Assembly: GCA_021613335.1 (NCBI GenBank)
Contig: JAJTWR010000263.1
Coordinates: 623,501 to 687,500 of the forward strand
Reading direction: 5' to 3'
Length of the DNA stretch: 64,000 nt
Source: Whitmania pigra
Taxonomy: Eukaryota > Annelida > Clitellata > Hirudinida > Haemopidae
The notes under the pieces were generated by a model. It did not search any database. It had not been told where the DNA came from and saw nothing but the letters and a program-made list of their open reading frames with translations. The translations under genes were made by a program, and so were the position numbers. Positions within the stretch are counted from its first letter, which is position 1. Each line of letters begins with the position of its first letter. Below, piece after piece: positions 34,716 to 54,342 of this stretch.

Positions 34716-37700
34716 CCTCGTACAATACTTTTCAGATAGTCACACTTTATATTTAATCAAATAATACATCCATAACGTCTTCAAAAATGCCTTTATACTC
34801 TCATTATTCTAATCTAACTCTTTCAATTTTTATCAATCCTAACATCTTAGAAAATAATTATTCTGAATTTTTAAGTTTGATGACTCAAATTCAAATAGTT
34901 TTAAACTTGGAATTCATAATTTTCTGCATGACAGTTAATATTAATACTTCACTTAGTTTAGTGCGAACACTCTAGGTTTACATTTTGCGATCTTTCTGCG
35001 TATTATGCACGCACCTTTAAGTAATTTTGTAAAGATCCCTTGCACTAACAATTAATATTTAATTTGGTTTCTCGTGAATAGTAATGACTTTTTTTTTAAT
35101 TTCAATGCAAAGTTAATTTGGATTAATTCTAACTGAGGTCACTAAATTGACCTACGGTTTCATTTTCATTAAGACCTGGCGCTGATTTTAAGTGGTTCGA
35201 AGAACATCGTACCATCTTCAGTCCAAGTTATTCTTTGGAAATAGGCCCAGTTTTTTTTTAATTTATTCTTTCACAAAGATACGCGCGCAATGAGTTCTCT
35301 AGGTTAAATCTAGCCAAGAGCTAATGAAAGCAGAAATTAGGGTCAAATGGTCTTTGTTTCGGTAGTTTATGCATTTCTGTACGTTATTATGTTGAGATTA
35401 GAAACTTTTACTACAATCTTCTAAAATATGTCGTGACGATTTAAAAAGTTCATTGTTAACCTGTAAACTTCAACAGTTGTTGCTAAATGATATCAAGCAA
35501 GAGCCATGAATGAAACAGTTTTAAAGGATGTTTCTTATGAACGGAAAAAGTCAAGTGAATACAAACAAATGCTGGATTAAAATAAATGTAAGCAATATTT
35601 GGAAGCACTTGATAAAAGAAAGGAAATTCTGGCAATGAATCCTTTAAAAATGGTTTCTTTAAAACTTATTTTAATTGTGTATGTCAATCAAAATGGAGTT
35701 TTAAATTCAGATTGATGTGTGTGCTTGAGCTCAAAAGTGGGTCTTATTCTGATAACCATTGTCGAAAAATAAATGTATTGGGCATGGAAATCATTATTAT
35801 TCTGTCGCAGCAGAACATTAAATCCTTGCCTAACAACCTGCATAATCGCAACAATTTAGCAGAAGTATTCTCTAAAATCGTGCATTTTTCATTTTGAAAA
35901 TATAAATTATGGAATTTGACACCTAAAGAAAATAAATTTGTTACTTTTGTTTGAATATTTAGCTAAGCTTCTGCATCGATTCGAGAGGATTGGGATACAC
36001 GTTTTTCGGTTGTAAACTTGTAAACATTTCGGCTTTAATGGTTTGCGGTTGATAATAACTTATTGAATAAATATTAAGCTATGTCGCTTGAAAAGCTGAG
36101 AATCAGCTGACGTTCTGTTGAAGATTGATCCCAGCAGCTCGTCTTGATGAAGAAAAACACATTCTCTTGCGGCTAAATTCACGAGGTTTTAGTGTTCGGT
36201 GAGTAGTATTGGGCACTTGTGGAAGTGACGATTTGGAGGGATATGAAAGTTGTTACATAATTTGATATAATTTATTAGGCTCTATCGGACGATTTTTTAT
36301 TACACCGGATCTGCCTCAAACTTGCGTCATCGAGTTGAGGCCACGCACGAGGTATCATAAGTGATTACATGTTTCGCACGGTTGCGATTAGATTTGTTAA
36401 ACTGACTTCATTTTGCTGTCGGATCACTTGCCATCTAGGATAAGGTCTAATGTTTTTCTAGTGAGAGCATTTTTGATGATTTTGTTGGATGTTTGGGGAG
36501 GAATTGCAGCTGAACACATGATGGTTAAGACTTTCTGTTGTCCTGATGTTTTCATACAAATCAAGCAACAAATTGTTTTGCATCTACTTACTTTAATACT
36601 GATGTTAATTATATAATTTATTATATAACACAAAAATCTTTAACATAGAGATGTCTTCTGACATTTAGTACTACTTCCTAATTATGTTCTGAGACATTCA
36701 TCTAAATATAGTTTTGTTTTTCCACTGATCCTCCATTTTAAATGTCATTTCAAAATAGTTCTTAACCTTCTTTTTAATTTTTGTTTTAAAGGCTATCATA
36801 TTTAATGACTATCAAGTCCACAACGAATAGTTGATTCTCCTGTCGTTAAGAAGGAGACACGCCAGTCGATCAACTGACATAATATGACATAACAGTTCTG
36901 AGTGCATGCAGTTGAAAAGCCATCAAGGTGTTATTTTACTTTTGAAAGTTCTTTTTAATCTCAAACATAATATTAGTAACTACTCAGTTTTTATTCTGTC
37001 ATGTTCTTCTTTCAAGTCAAGAATGTGCACCTTCAGAAAGAAATAGTTGTTATGAGGTCTAGCAAATAAGCTAATTGGGTAAAATTTTATAATAAGATTA
37101 ATAACATGTCAATTTTATCATCATTGATTGAAATCATTGATTTTTTATTTTACATAAGGCTGATGCATGGAAGATTGCAGATTAGCAACAACTTCCATTG
37201 TGGATGGTGTGTTGCAAACATTAGTAGCCACTTTGGGAATGTTGGTAGTGATCATGTTTGTGAGGAAATCAATAAAAATGACAATAATTATATAATAATA
37301 ATCACATGGATATTAATGTAAGATGATATATCACACTCATTTATTCAAACATTTCTTAAGTGATTGCAGACAGTATGCAATGCAATACAATAGACAGCAG
37401 TAATCAAACATTTATCAAATGTTCAAACACGATTTAAACGACATGATTCGCTCAATGAGGAGTATTATTAACAACTGTCGAAGTGCTTCAAACCTCTTTA
37501 TGACTTGAAAGTTTTTGACACGACATCGAGTTTCAAACACATGACTTGTTTTCTTGCTTTTGACCCTGAAGATGAATGTCATCATATTTTCACGCCGGAC
37601 AATTTGACGAACATCGTTTATTAATTGTCGACGTTATTATTATTATCATGATAGTTTGTGTTTTACATGATGTTACTGAGTACAGTGAATTTTTGTTCCT

Positions 37701-37943
37701 GGTGAATTGGTATTAATAACCACATTGTTGTCATTTTTGACTAATTTTCCAATCTCTGAAAATTGTAGCAATTTCTGTTGATGGATCTCGAACGGTGACT
37801 CAGCTGTGGAAGTTTTTGTTGCACGACAACGTAACTCCACACTCTCCATTCATTTAAATACTTAATGAGTTGTTCGTGGTGGGGTTCATTTGAACTACTG
37901 AATTCATGGCTTGTTTGATGTGCTTGTATTTTCTCAATTTCAG
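34716..37943. other. Intergenic DNA between the receptor and the LxxLL gene
   Basis: No gene was recognised in these 3.2 kb. A good donor-like site (TTCG|gtgagt at about 36199) follows moderately complex sequence at 36100-36198 and could end a 5' non-coding exon of the gene at 37953, whose first coding exon has a clear acceptor at 37941-37943. That link is speculative. Confidence 0.35.
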
Positions 37944-37952
37944 GTTTTGTGA

Positions 37953-39349
37953 ATGGATGAGGAGTACTTGTTTTTAAATCCATGCCTCAAACCTGACGAC
38001 ACTATTTTTAACAATGACAACATCAACGCCAAGAACGTAAAGTCTGCCCCGTTCTTTGGAAGCTCTCACGCGTCCACGCACGGTTACAGTTCGGACGAGG
38101 AGTGCTTGAAGTCGGAAGGCGGCGTCCAGCTGAAGTCGTGCGAGAGGATGAGCGACGCGTTCAACGCGACGATGAATCCGGACGATTTCATGTTCTCCGA
38201 GACGCAAGAATGCAGTATCACTCAGGATTTAACCTACGAACAAGACCTCCCAAGTGGTACCTTTTCCCCTTCAAGGTATTTTGATCTATTTGGAGAGGTG
38301 GAGAGTGATGACTTGCAGTTTGTGGGCTGCAGCAACAACGGTAGCATCAATCAATTTTCTCAGAAAGATTTGAAGCGCAAGGGATGCAAGAAAGCCGACG
38401 AGACAAAGAACAAGGGTCTTTTGAATGGCGTTCTGAACCATCGCGCCTTGTGTCCGAGTCTCCCGAGAATAAAGCAGGTCGGGACGGTCACTTCCTGCAG
38501 CACCATCCTACGCCAGTCGGCTTCGATGCCCAACACCAGGATTGCAGTGTCTCGAATGAAGGTCCACAAGAATGTTTCTCCAGATTCCGGTGCTCAGAGT
38601 TGCAGCGACAGCAGCAGCAACAGCGGAGCGGATATCGGTCGACCTTCTCGAGGAACTTATTCGCCGCTCGAAGACCATCGCTACTACGCCAGGGTGAAGA
38701 GGTCGGAGAGTCCTCCCCCTCTGAAGAAGAGAAACTTTAGCATAAACTCGGGAATGCATTCCAAGTCCTGTTCCTCGGAACACAACGAGATGGGTTCGGT
38801 TCGCCCAAAGATGAGCATATTAGAGACATTTTTAAGGGCTACCTGTCCCCTCGACCCCAACAAGGGTAGCGACGCCGCTCTGGCCACCGAGGGCATGTTG
38901 AACCTTTGCATCCGCGAACCGAAGGCGCCGAAGAAAAAGCAGCCGGTGTGTAACAACGGCAGCAACAACTTGCTGAAAAAGCTTCTCACCGGTGAGATCG
39001 ACGACGACGAAGAGCAAAAAGAGCCCGAAGATTCCTCCGCCCGCCCTTCTTACGACTCCCCCCGGAACGACTACCTGGCCGATTCTCTCCTCATCGACGG
39101 CTTCGGCTTGGATGCCGGACTCTCGATCGACGAGAAGGGCATCTTCAGCATGCCCGACTGCACCTCCAACTGGCAGGAAGACTTTTTGCAGATGGTTTGC
39201 ACGCGTTCGTCATTCCTCATTGCCTCGACTCGAATTAATTCTGGTCGTCATTTTTTCAGGGCTCCTTGGTTGAACTCGAGGAGAGTATAAAGCTTCAGGA
39301 CCATCAGGATGCTCTGTGCATGCAGCACTACAGCAGCAGTTTCTTATGA
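37953..39349 (+). CDS. Unrecognised serine-rich protein with LxxLL motif
   Basis: Coding exons 37953-39194 and 39260-39349 give 414 plus 29 residues (443 aa). A 65-nt intron (gt...ttttttcag) is predicted; reading through it also stays open, ending at 445 aa, so the intron is likely but not proven. Codon use is GC-rich compared with the flanks, which supports coding. The protein starts MDEEYLFLNPCLKPDD and has acidic and aromatic patches (YFDLFGEVESDDLQF), a serine-rich middle, a basic SPPPLKKRNF (nuclear-signal-like), SILETFLRATCPL, NNLLKKLLTGEIDDDEE with an LxxLL (LLKKL/LKKLL) helix, and an end WQEDFLQM then SLVELEESIKLQDHQ, a short amphipathic helix. No domain is recognised. A nuclear cofactor role is a guess from LxxLL and composition. 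An acceptor at 37941-37943 shows an upstream 5'UTR exon. Confidence 0.8.
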
Positions 39350-41828
39350 CGTTCACCGATCCGAGCTCGGGGAGGAACTCCGCTCGAAATGCCAGGAACT
39401 TTCGTCGTCCGAGACTTTAGAAATGCGTAGTCGTAGTTCGAGCCGTGCGACTCCGACCGAGCGACAATTTGCTTCTCCAGGAAGCTTTCAACGTGTAAAT
39501 TTTTTTAATTAGAGTGGCCTACATTCATTTTGTAACAGATTTACAACTTCACTGCACAGTTGTATTAGCCTTACGATTTGTAATGTTTTTTTTATTTGGG
39601 CGTTCACGCTTAGGTAATTATTTTCGTGCCGTTGCAGAAAGTTTTTGGAGACGCACGGAGCCTAAGACTTGTTTTAAAAAGTTCTCTGTTGTAGACTTTT
39701 GCACAATTTTGTTCGATTTTGATTCTGTGGGTTGACAAAATGTCCCTCCCATAGACAAATGAGGTTATAATTTTCAAGAAATTATGTTCTGTATAACTCT
39801 TGTCTTAGGCCGCAAAAGCTTGAAGCGTGCGATTTTGTGATTTCAATTTCGATGTCAGAGTGATCATGTTCTCGTTGTAAATATCTGTCTCATACGGACG
39901 ATGTTTCTCGGACAGATGTGTCGTGCAGCCGTTTGCTTTTTGTATTTCTTCTCGATATTCGTCGTCGATGCTGCCCACCCTGTTCTATCATATCACACGT
40001 GATCGGATTGACTTTGCGTCGCAATCTATTTTTACTTGAGTCTCCTGTAATCACCCTGTAGCACTCTGGAATGTTGTTGTTTTTGTCATTTTGCCATGTG
40101 ATTTCGAAATGGAGTGGAATGTAAGACCATGTCTTTCACTAGTGGATTAATAATCGTGAAATGAGGTCTGATGATGTTGATGAATGACGATGATGATTAT
40201 GCTTGTACTTGTTGAACATCACTGAACTATCATTTGTTGTCGCTGTAGCGTCGTTGTTAACGAATATTTTTGTGCTTGGGAACGTCAGAGCATGGAGGTG
40301 TTTTTCCCGTATTCGTGTATTCTGCAAGAAGCTTGTTAGCAAGTTTATTGTGATAGGAGGTCGCTATGAAAAGTCTTCATATCCTGGAGTTCTTATTTGA
40401 ATCCTGTCTCAGCTAATTGAGTGCACGCACTCAACAATGCTTGTAGGGCCCTAGCAGAATTCTATCTAATGACTATTCATGAGGCATTTGAGAAGCTTTG
40501 CAATTACTAACCATGGGACTGAGAGTTAATAATAATGTGTCACCGGTGTTCAATGTGCCATTATTCTGAGAATTCTAGATCGGAACCTCTGCCATTGAGT
40601 TCAAAAATCAGTAACAAATTTTTAAATGTCCAACTTATTACTTGTAACTTATTTGCCTTGTGGATTTCTGACTTGAGTTGTAAATTGTTTAGGAGTGGAA
40701 GATTTGTTGATTAAAATTCCTAAGAATATCCAACGACATTTCTTTTTTTTCCGGCTTTGAAAAGCCATTCTTTGTAAACTTTCAACAAAATACATGTAAT
40801 TTGATGACCTTTTTTATTTTTGAGATCCTGTGACGTCACACCTGTCCAGCTCTCTCTATACCAAATACCTTCTCTTTGGAGATTATGTAATAAACTCGAC
40901 ACAATTTACATAACATAGCTCATTGAAATAAGATGCCTCATTACTTTTTGATGCGCGCTGAGAAATTCCTTTTTTTCAAATCTCTGAAAATTTCATTTGA
41001 TGTTGCAGATATAACATTAAATGCATAATCCGATAGAAATAAATGCATAAACTTCATCATAGCATTCGAATTGGTTATTTTTGAGCAGTTCTCTCAATCT
41101 TAAGCTTTCTCATCACCTGCAAATGCATATATGTGTTTATGCTAACATGGATTACGTAAGATGGTTAGGCCCCAGGCAGGTACCAGTGTACGAAATACCT
41201 ATCGATGGCAAAAACTTTATGCAACAAAGTGTGGAGACACATTGTGTACAAAGTAAAGGATTCTAAGAATATCTCAACAAAAATAAAAATCCGTCTGTCA
41301 CCTTAAATAAGAACAAAAATATCTTTCGATAGGTGATATCAAGTGTGGTTCAAAACTACATATATTTACAGAAGTATGTTATAATAATGTAAAAGTTTGA
41401 AATTAAAAAAAAATTATAAAGTAGCCTTTATAGTACAGGTTAAACAATTAAAATGGGATAGGCAATAGCCTGAAATAGTTTGAATTTTGTATGTTGCCTG
41501 AACTTAGAGCAATCAATTTCTTTAACAAACATTTGTTAAAATTAATTTATATTTAAATTGCATGCAGTTACAAAACAGTTTGTGAAGCATTAGATTATAT
41601 GACATTCATGACATTGCTTGATTGTGAATCCACTAAGATGACGTTAACATTATATCTTGATTTATTTTTTGAATTGCCACAAATTTAATTTGTTTTAAAT
41701 ATTTAGATGACATTGAAACACAATGCAATTGTTCTGCGGACCACGATAATTTAAAAACTCGTGCATTCTGTTCACCAGTTCTTTGTGAAAGAGGCTTCGT
41801 TCAAGTTTCTCGACCTGAGATTGTGAAG
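39350..41828. other. Probable 3'UTR and intergenic DNA
   Basis: The first part (39350 to roughly 40100) is moderately complex and probably the 3'UTR of the LxxLL gene. No other gene, RNA or repeat was recognised up to the ATIC start. Several 60-68 aa frames here have no motif. Confidence 0.4.
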
Positions 41829-47356
<5,528 letters not shown>

Positions 47357-49400
47357 TGATCATCATCAGGGATCGTCATCATCATCGTCATCGCAATTGC
47401 GTGACGCCTTTGTGGTCCTGTGACTTTTTGACTTTGGTTCGTGTGATGTTTAAAATATAAGAAAATGCATTCGAAATTGGATTCGTTGAGTGCGCATTGC
47501 AAGAACATTGTTTTCATTTTTCATGAACAACCCCCAGAGCCTCAGAATTATTCCTTGAATTTATTTTGTGTTCACATCTTCCATTTCTCCACTTGATGTT
47601 GTTCCTGGTGGGGTCGAAATGACAATCGAAACGTCGTAAGTGCTTCAGGTTCGAAACCTTTGGCGTCTGCTTATTATTTTATTATTCTAATGCAAGACTA
47701 TTTAATTATAGAATGGGTTTCCAATTTCTTGATTTTGCATTTAAATCTTCAAAACTTCAACGCAATCTATTCCAGTTGGTAGCAGATTGCGAGGGTTAGT
47801 CTTGAATGCAATCTCAGTTGGACAGTGCGATGAGACTTTTGTCTCAGAAACCAACAAAACGTGTTCTGCAAGTTGAATCCCACTGCAACAAACTCAACGA
47901 CATCAATGACGACCGATTTGCATCCAGTTTGATGGGATTTCGATATTTGATAAAAAAGAGCTCAAGCCTATTTCCATTCAGGTTGCGCAAAAACGCAACA
48001 TTGATGACCACGGTGACATGCTATGGATTGGAACGTCAAACGCCTTCCGATGATTAATGCACCGCAACGTGGCAGGTGCATTAGGGGGACGGACCTTCTC
48101 ATCTGGTATAGTGCATCCTTTTCCCGTATACTGCGATAAAATCGATGAAGACCGATATAGAAACTCGTTATTAATAATAATTCTGCACGCTCCACTGAAC
48201 ACCGGAACTCCGCCAGCCCAATCAAACTGGTCTGTTCCAGACGAAAAACTGTTAGCAGGAAGCTGATGAAAAGTTTGTGCGCGTGTGAGCTGAATTCTGA
48301 GAGCTGAAGGCTCCATAAACACAGAACGGTGGTAACAAGCGGGCAGCCAATTACGCCTGGTAATTATGGCGGGACATCTTCAGAACATCTTTTTTACTGC
48401 ATCCTCAGACGCGATATTTCCAATCGGGACTAAAACTTTATGCCCCAAGCCCGGGGCGAGCACTTATCATGCCTTAGCGTGGCTTGAAAAATGGAGCCTG
48501 ACCACTTAACGACATCCCTGTTGATCGTAAAACGTCAGACAATGACTCCCCATTCATGGTTTCGACACACGTTTGATGTTGAAAGGATGGAGAATTTCAA
48601 ATTAATACTCTCAAGTCCACCATGTTTTCCATGTCTTCGGTTGAAAAGCAACAAATTCGAGAAACAAAACAATTTAATCAACCAATAGTTTCGCTTCGTT
48701 TGTACTTACGGATACAATTAATGGTTAATATTCGTGGATTGCATCGATTTTAAATATAGATTATGATTATCGATTTGTTTGTTGATTATCGATTATCATG
48801 TTAATGTTGGGATTGCGAAATGTTGTGAGGGCAGTAAAAAATGAACGAATGAGTGAATGAATAATGAAGAATGTGCAGCATGAATTGGAATCATTCAGCG
48901 GTTGAATTCATTCACGCATCCGAGGCATTAGTTGCTGAGAATACTTTTCTCCTAAAAATATTTTCTCTAATTCCAGATGTTTTATTGGTAGCTTTTGTAT
49001 TATTTAGCTTTTCACTTGTTAAAATCTATAAATAGCAGATTAAATTATATGCAATTTTTGTTTGTTTATAGACGCATTCGCCATCACTATCATCATCGCA
49101 TTCAGCATCGAAATAGTTAAAGCATGTCAACCATCAATCACCAGTGTCACCTAAACGATAATCTTCATACACACAAATATTTTAATTGATCAACTATTTC
49201 AAATAGAATCAAACTAAATCTATTTTATTCTTCAGAAAATCGTAATTAGTACACCTAAGCATGGCCGAATTTAGGCATGGTCGGACTGTGCTCCTGCACA
49301 TGTGCCCCCATCAATTAGGGTCCCCATCATCCAGAAAACCCCCTTTTTGTTTGCTCGTGTCGGATTCTAATGGAAAGATAGAAGTTGGTTTGTGGGTCTC
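47357..49400. other. Non-coding or unassigned stretch after ATIC
   Basis: The first few hundred bases should be ATIC 3'UTR. The block 47860-48440 is less AT-rich and open on both strands (114 codons on minus at 48322-47978, 69 and 83 on plus), but I recognise no protein. Nothing else supported. Confidence 0.35.
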
Positions 49401-49449
49401 CACCAACCAGACTTCAACGGGGCACCCATCTGAATAAATCCAGCCCTGG

Positions 49450-49665
49450 CACGATTTGCAGCATGAAGACAAGTTTTGCACATTCTTCGTAAAATTCACA
49501 GCTTTCACTAAAATTTGTCTGAGGACATTCATCATTGCGAGTAGAGAGATCAAATTTCAAAAAATTGCAGAAATTCTTTTGCGGTTCACAGGGTTTGGAA
49601 CGTTCACTTGTTGAAAATGCCATTCGAGTTTTGCCAACAATTTCAAGAGGTTCACAAATGCATTT
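49450..49665 (-). CDS. Possible exon of a cysteine-rich protein
   Basis: On the minus strand, after an acceptor-like TTTAAG near 49666, a frame reads CKCICEPLEIVGKTRMAF, then SKPCEPQKNFCNFL, NDECPQTNFSESCEFYEEC and on to a possible donor (ATC|gtgcca) near 49450. Eight or more cysteines in about 70 residues, with no stop, is unusual for non-coding DNA here. I do not recognise the family and found no convincing neighbouring exons, so this may be chance or a lone exon of a gene whose other parts I missed. Confidence 0.2.
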
Positions 49666-49669
49666 GCAC

Positions 49670-51289
49670 TTAAATCACTGCCCGAAGAATCATTTTGGAG
49701 AAGGCGAGACCAACTCGGATCGGTAATGGATGAGGGATGAGCGCCAAAAGAAGCAGACGAGAGTGGCATTTGTTCTTCCTACTTAATCTGCTCGGAATTC
49801 AACAATCCAATTTTCCTGATGCGTTGCACTGCGGCTTCAAATTGCATTTCTTGTCATAAAATTCAGCCGGAGGACGAGTTTAATTTTTTAACCTCCGCAC
49901 GGAGGTCGTGCCCTGTTGATCGCGGCACCGGCCATTTTGCATTTCACAAAGAACGACCTTAAAAAATCTCCTATCGATTTTTACAGCCGTGGTGAATGTG
50001 TTTCCTGGTTGGGGGACTTAAGATGATTGGTTGCCACAGGCTCCGAGGTAATCAATGCTTCAACATCAGCCTCCCCTTCGAGCAACACTTTCCATCACTC
50101 AATCACGTTATCCTCGGCTCATAATTTATGCCTCATTATGTTAATGGTTGGTCAAGTTAATGATTTGGAGGTGTTGGTAATGATCTGTAGCCACGATGAC
50201 GTTTGCGATATCCTCTACAGAGTGGGTTGGAATTTAATCTGCAGAAATATGTGGTTTGTTTGAGGAATAAAATCAATTGAATTAAAATTTTAACCAGAAT
50301 TATTTGTTGATTATGTGGCATGTTAGCGATGACAATGTTAATGTTGATGGTGATAATGATTAATGTGCCAATGCTGATATCAAACAGAGCAACAAAACGT
50401 ATTGATGCCACTGACATGTGTTGATGACGCCTTCACAATTTTCTCGAAAACCTTCTACAAATGGATTGTTTGAGTCGGTGAAATATTGAATGATTTGATT
50501 GAAAGGCTTCTTGCAATCAAACCTTCAATCAAGGCAGACGTCAGTAGCGCATAACAAGACACGCGACATGACAAGTCACAAAAATCTTCCGCATTTCAAT
50601 AAACAGCATTCCAGCGTGTGGATGTTTACATTTTCTTCTACCGGGTTGCTAAGAAGAAGGATAAATGACGTCACTGCCGTTTGGAGGCAATATTTCCTTC
50701 CAACGAACAATCCACAAAACTTCAACTTGTTGCCCAAACAAATTGCCCTCAGGCACGAGAATGCATCACAGAACGAAAATAAATTTTCGAAAAAAAAGAA
50801 GAAATATGTGTTTTTCTGATTTGCTTTTCAATCTTTTTTTTTTAAATCCGATGTTCAGTGACTAGAAAATAATGATTAAAATTATTAATTAAATAATAAC
50901 ATGATTTTCAGTGAATTTTCGGATAATTCATGATTAAATAGTAAAGAGAATATCAACCAGTAATAAAAACTTTGGGAAATAGCCGGAATCGAACCACGGC
51001 ACCGGCACAGCAGAGATACACGCTCCTCCAACGGTGTTTGGTCCTCCACGGCATGTCATGAATCACGGAAACACCGAGAACAAAACACACAAACCTTCCT
51101 TCCGTCCTGGCGGGAAGAGATCACGTGACACGATAACGAGGATGTCTGAGGATTAGTCGCCATGGTTACGAAGCTGAGTCAATCGGCCTCAGATTGCAGG
51201 AGGCGGGAAAGTTTTCCTAATTTCTTGTTTTTTCTCCGTGCCATGAGAAGGCATCACTAAAAACATCACCACAACTAGAGATTATATCA
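49670..51289. other. Unassigned stretch before the satellite
   Basis: Apart from the tRNA-like element near 50990 no feature was recognised. Frames at 50499-50865 lack motifs. Confidence 0.35.
50972..51060 (-). repeat. tRNA-like sequence (pseudo-tRNA or SINE head)
   Basis: The minus strand contains a perfect B-box consensus, GGTTCGATTCC, preceded by GGAGCGTGTATCTCTGCTGTG, like the anticodon and T-arm part of a tRNA. The 5' half and acceptor stem do not fold well by eye. Likely a tRNA-derived relic, different from the SINE family at 1261 and 7897. Confidence 0.35.
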
Positions 51290-52840
51290 CCATTTCACCA
51301 TCGACATCACCATATTATCATCAACATCACCATATTATCATCAATATCACCATATTACCATCAACATCACCACATTATCATCAACATCCCCATATTATCA
51401 TCAATATCACCATATTATCATCAACATCACCATATTATCATCAACATCACCATATTATCATCAATATCACCATATTATCATCAATATCACCATATTACCA
51501 TCAACATCACCATATTACCATCAACATCATCATATTATCATCAACATCACCATATTATCATCGACATCACCACATTATCATCAACATCCCCATATTATCA
51601 TCAATATCACCATATTATCATCAACATCACCACATTATCATCAACATCACCATATTATCATCAATATCACCATATTATCATCAATATCACCATATTACCA
51701 TCAACATCATCATATTATCATCAACATACCCATATATCATCAACATCACCATATTATCATCAACATCACCATATTACCATCAACATCACCATATATCATC
51801 ACATCACCACATTAGTCATCAACATCACCATATGATCATCAGCAATCACCACATTATCATCAACAATCACCATATTATCATCAACATCATCAGATTATCA
51901 TCGCATCAACATTTATCTCAACATCACCATATTACCATCAACATCACCAAATATTAGCATCACATCACCATAGTATCAGCACATCATCATATTATCATCA
52001 ACATCACCATATTATCATCAACATCACCATATATCATCACATCACCATATATCATCACATCATCACATTATCATCAACATCACCATATTATCATCAACAT
52101 CACCATATTATCATCAACATCACCACATTATCATCAACATCACCATATTATCATCAGCAATCACCACATTATCATCAACATCACCATATTATCATCAACA
52201 TCATCATATTATCATCAACATCACCATATTACCATCAACATCATCATATTATCATCAACATCACCATATTATCATCGACATCACCACATTATCATCAACA
52301 TCCCCATATTATCATCAATATCACCATATTATCATCAACATCACCACATTATCATCAACATCACCATATTATCATCAATATCACCATATTATCATCAATA
52401 TCACCATATTACCATCAACATCATCATATTATCATCAACATCACCATATTATCATCAACATCACCATATTATCATCAACATCACCATATTACCATCAACA
52501 TCACCATATTATCATCAACATCACCATATTATCATCAACATCACCATATTACCATCAACATCACCATATTATCATCAACATCACCATATTATCATCAACA
52601 TCATCATATTATCATCAACATCACCATATTATCATCAACATCACCATATTACCATCAACATCACCATATTATCATCAACATCACCATATTATCATCAACA
52701 TCATCATATTATCATCAACATCACCATATTATCATCAACATCACCATATTACCATCAACATCACCATATTATCATCAACATCACCACATTATCATCAACA
52801 TCACCATATTATCATCAGCAATCACCATCAACACCACTAT
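51290..52840. repeat. Satellite array with 20-bp unit and higher-order repeats
   Basis: About 75 copies of a 20-nt unit (ATCATCAACATCACCATATT and variants: tat/cat, acc/atc, atc/gac). The part 52480-52830 has a 120-bp (six-unit) higher-order period, seen as repeated 'CATCATCATATT' marks about 120 nt apart at 52589 and 52709. A longer block around 51580-51725 recurs at about 52290-52440. The middle (51720-52060) has degraded units with single-base losses that break the 20-nt register. Confidence 0.95.
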
Positions 52841-53545
52841 CACATCATCTTCTGCGTTACTGGGATGAAGATCTTCTAGTGAAAGCATTTTCGTCCTTTT
52901 TCTGACACGAAGCTGGCAGGTTCAAGACCTGCCGAGTTTCCGAACTGAGGTTAATGAAGTTACTTCGGAGTGGCTTTTAAGTCTTCAACTCGGAGTTTTC
53001 TGCTGAGAAGAAAGTGAATTTGTTCCAATTAAATTCAATTTCGCGCTTCATAACTCGTCGGCAGACGTCGTAGTTATTTTGGCGCGAAACGACATTTTCC
53101 TTGCCATGCAAACGCATGGCTTTATAATACGCATGAATATGCATGAGGCATCTCGCGTCTTTGTAGGAGAGGAAAATGTTAATTTACTCTTTATATATGC
53201 AAGACGGATGGAAGGAAAGAATCATGGAAGAAATAACTCATGAATATGTAATAATGGGAGGAGTTATCTACAGGTCGGTGATTAAATTGTGACAAATTTT
53301 AATCGTCCTATTTATATCATGTGACCTTTACTCATGGTCACCCTTAATTGACAGTATAAAATGACACGGGGACACGTGATGCTACTTACCTGTGCGGTCA
53401 CCTGTTTGAAAGATGATTATCACCTGACGTACAGGTGAAATGCTGCTCTAATCATAATCGTAATCATTACAGTCATCATTCTTAATGGAGAAATCATTAT
53501 CACCATCTTCATCAACATCGTTTTCAACATCGACATCACCATAGT
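52841..53545. other. Non-repetitive spacer between satellite and ATC array
   Basis: Nothing recognised in these 700 bases of normal complexity between two large arrays. Confidence 0.4.
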
Positions 53546-53555
53546 CATCATCATG

Positions 53556-54342
<787 letters not shown>

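Noticed and set aside
47978..48322. 114-codon minus-strand frame as a gene
   Set aside because: No recognisable motif, plus-strand frames of similar length overlap it, and no exon partners were found.
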